From positions 1 through 5,662 of the forward strand of contig CAMDGJ010000185.1 of the NCBI GenBank assembly GCA_945897545.1: a DNA stretch of 5,662 nucleotides, in the 5' to 3' direction. Under the pieces are notes generated by a model. It saw nothing but the letters and a program-made list of their open reading frames with translations, had not been told where the DNA came from and searched no databases. Positions 5,573 through 5,662 of this stretch are shown here, piece after piece. Position numbers and translations under genes: made by a program. The DNA comes from Flavobacterium psychrophilum (GTDB taxonomy: Bacteria > Bacteroidota > Bacteroidia > Flavobacteriales > Flavobacteriaceae). Position 1 is the stretch's first letter. Every line of letters starts with the position of its first letter.

Positions 5573-5662
5573 TAAATTAGTTTAATAAGCTGATAATCAG
5601 TATATTTATAGTGTATTCAACGCACATTTAAATATATGATTAATCAGCCTAAAGCCCTAAAA

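Overview
The window looks like the chromosome of a Flavobacterium-like member of the Bacteroidota. The DNA is AT-rich. A secreted protein carries a signal peptide and a type IX secretion (T9SS) C-terminal sorting domain, a system confined to this phylum. A TAnnTTTG-type -7 promoter element precedes one gene, and the starts lack Shine-Dalgarno sequences but have A/T-rich leaders. Genus is an inference from protein style; no database was searched.

Left part (1-1447, minus strand): an intact enolase-superfamily dipeptide epimerase (434-1447) is followed after 3 nt by the ruin of a PLP-dependent aminotransferase of the BioF/KBL family (430 down to 1, continuing past the window edge). The ruin has an early stop codon, a large out-of-frame internal deletion, a lost active-site His and a one-base frameshift. 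The two were probably once co-transcribed, most likely in murein-peptide or amino-acid salvage; only the epimerase can still work.

Middle part (1448-3147): a 164-nt divergent promoter region separates the epimerase from a full-length ComM/YifB AAA+ protein (plus strand), the branch-migration helicase family linked to natural transformation.

Right-middle part (3161-3886): a RAYT (REP-associated Y1/HUH transposase) lies between two roughly 50-nt inverted arms. Each arm holds two hairpin-type palindromes with the core GTCGGAGAC or a relative of it. The order is distal-proximal-gene-proximal-distal, so the whole block resembles a small self-contained REP/RAYT element placed just behind comM.

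Right part (3900-5662): a strong, nearly symmetrical hairpin terminator separates the RAYT from a convergent gene on the minus strand. That gene encodes a T9SS-exported protein built from nine 31-residue tandem repeats that are strikingly similar at DNA level. The last 160 nt hold its upstream region, with only a weak promoter candidate and small inverted repeats.

The most interesting items are the symmetrical REP/RAYT element, the homogenised 93-nt repeat array in the secreted protein, and the reading-frame history of the decayed aminotransferase, whose longest surviving open frame could easily be misannotated as a small gene.
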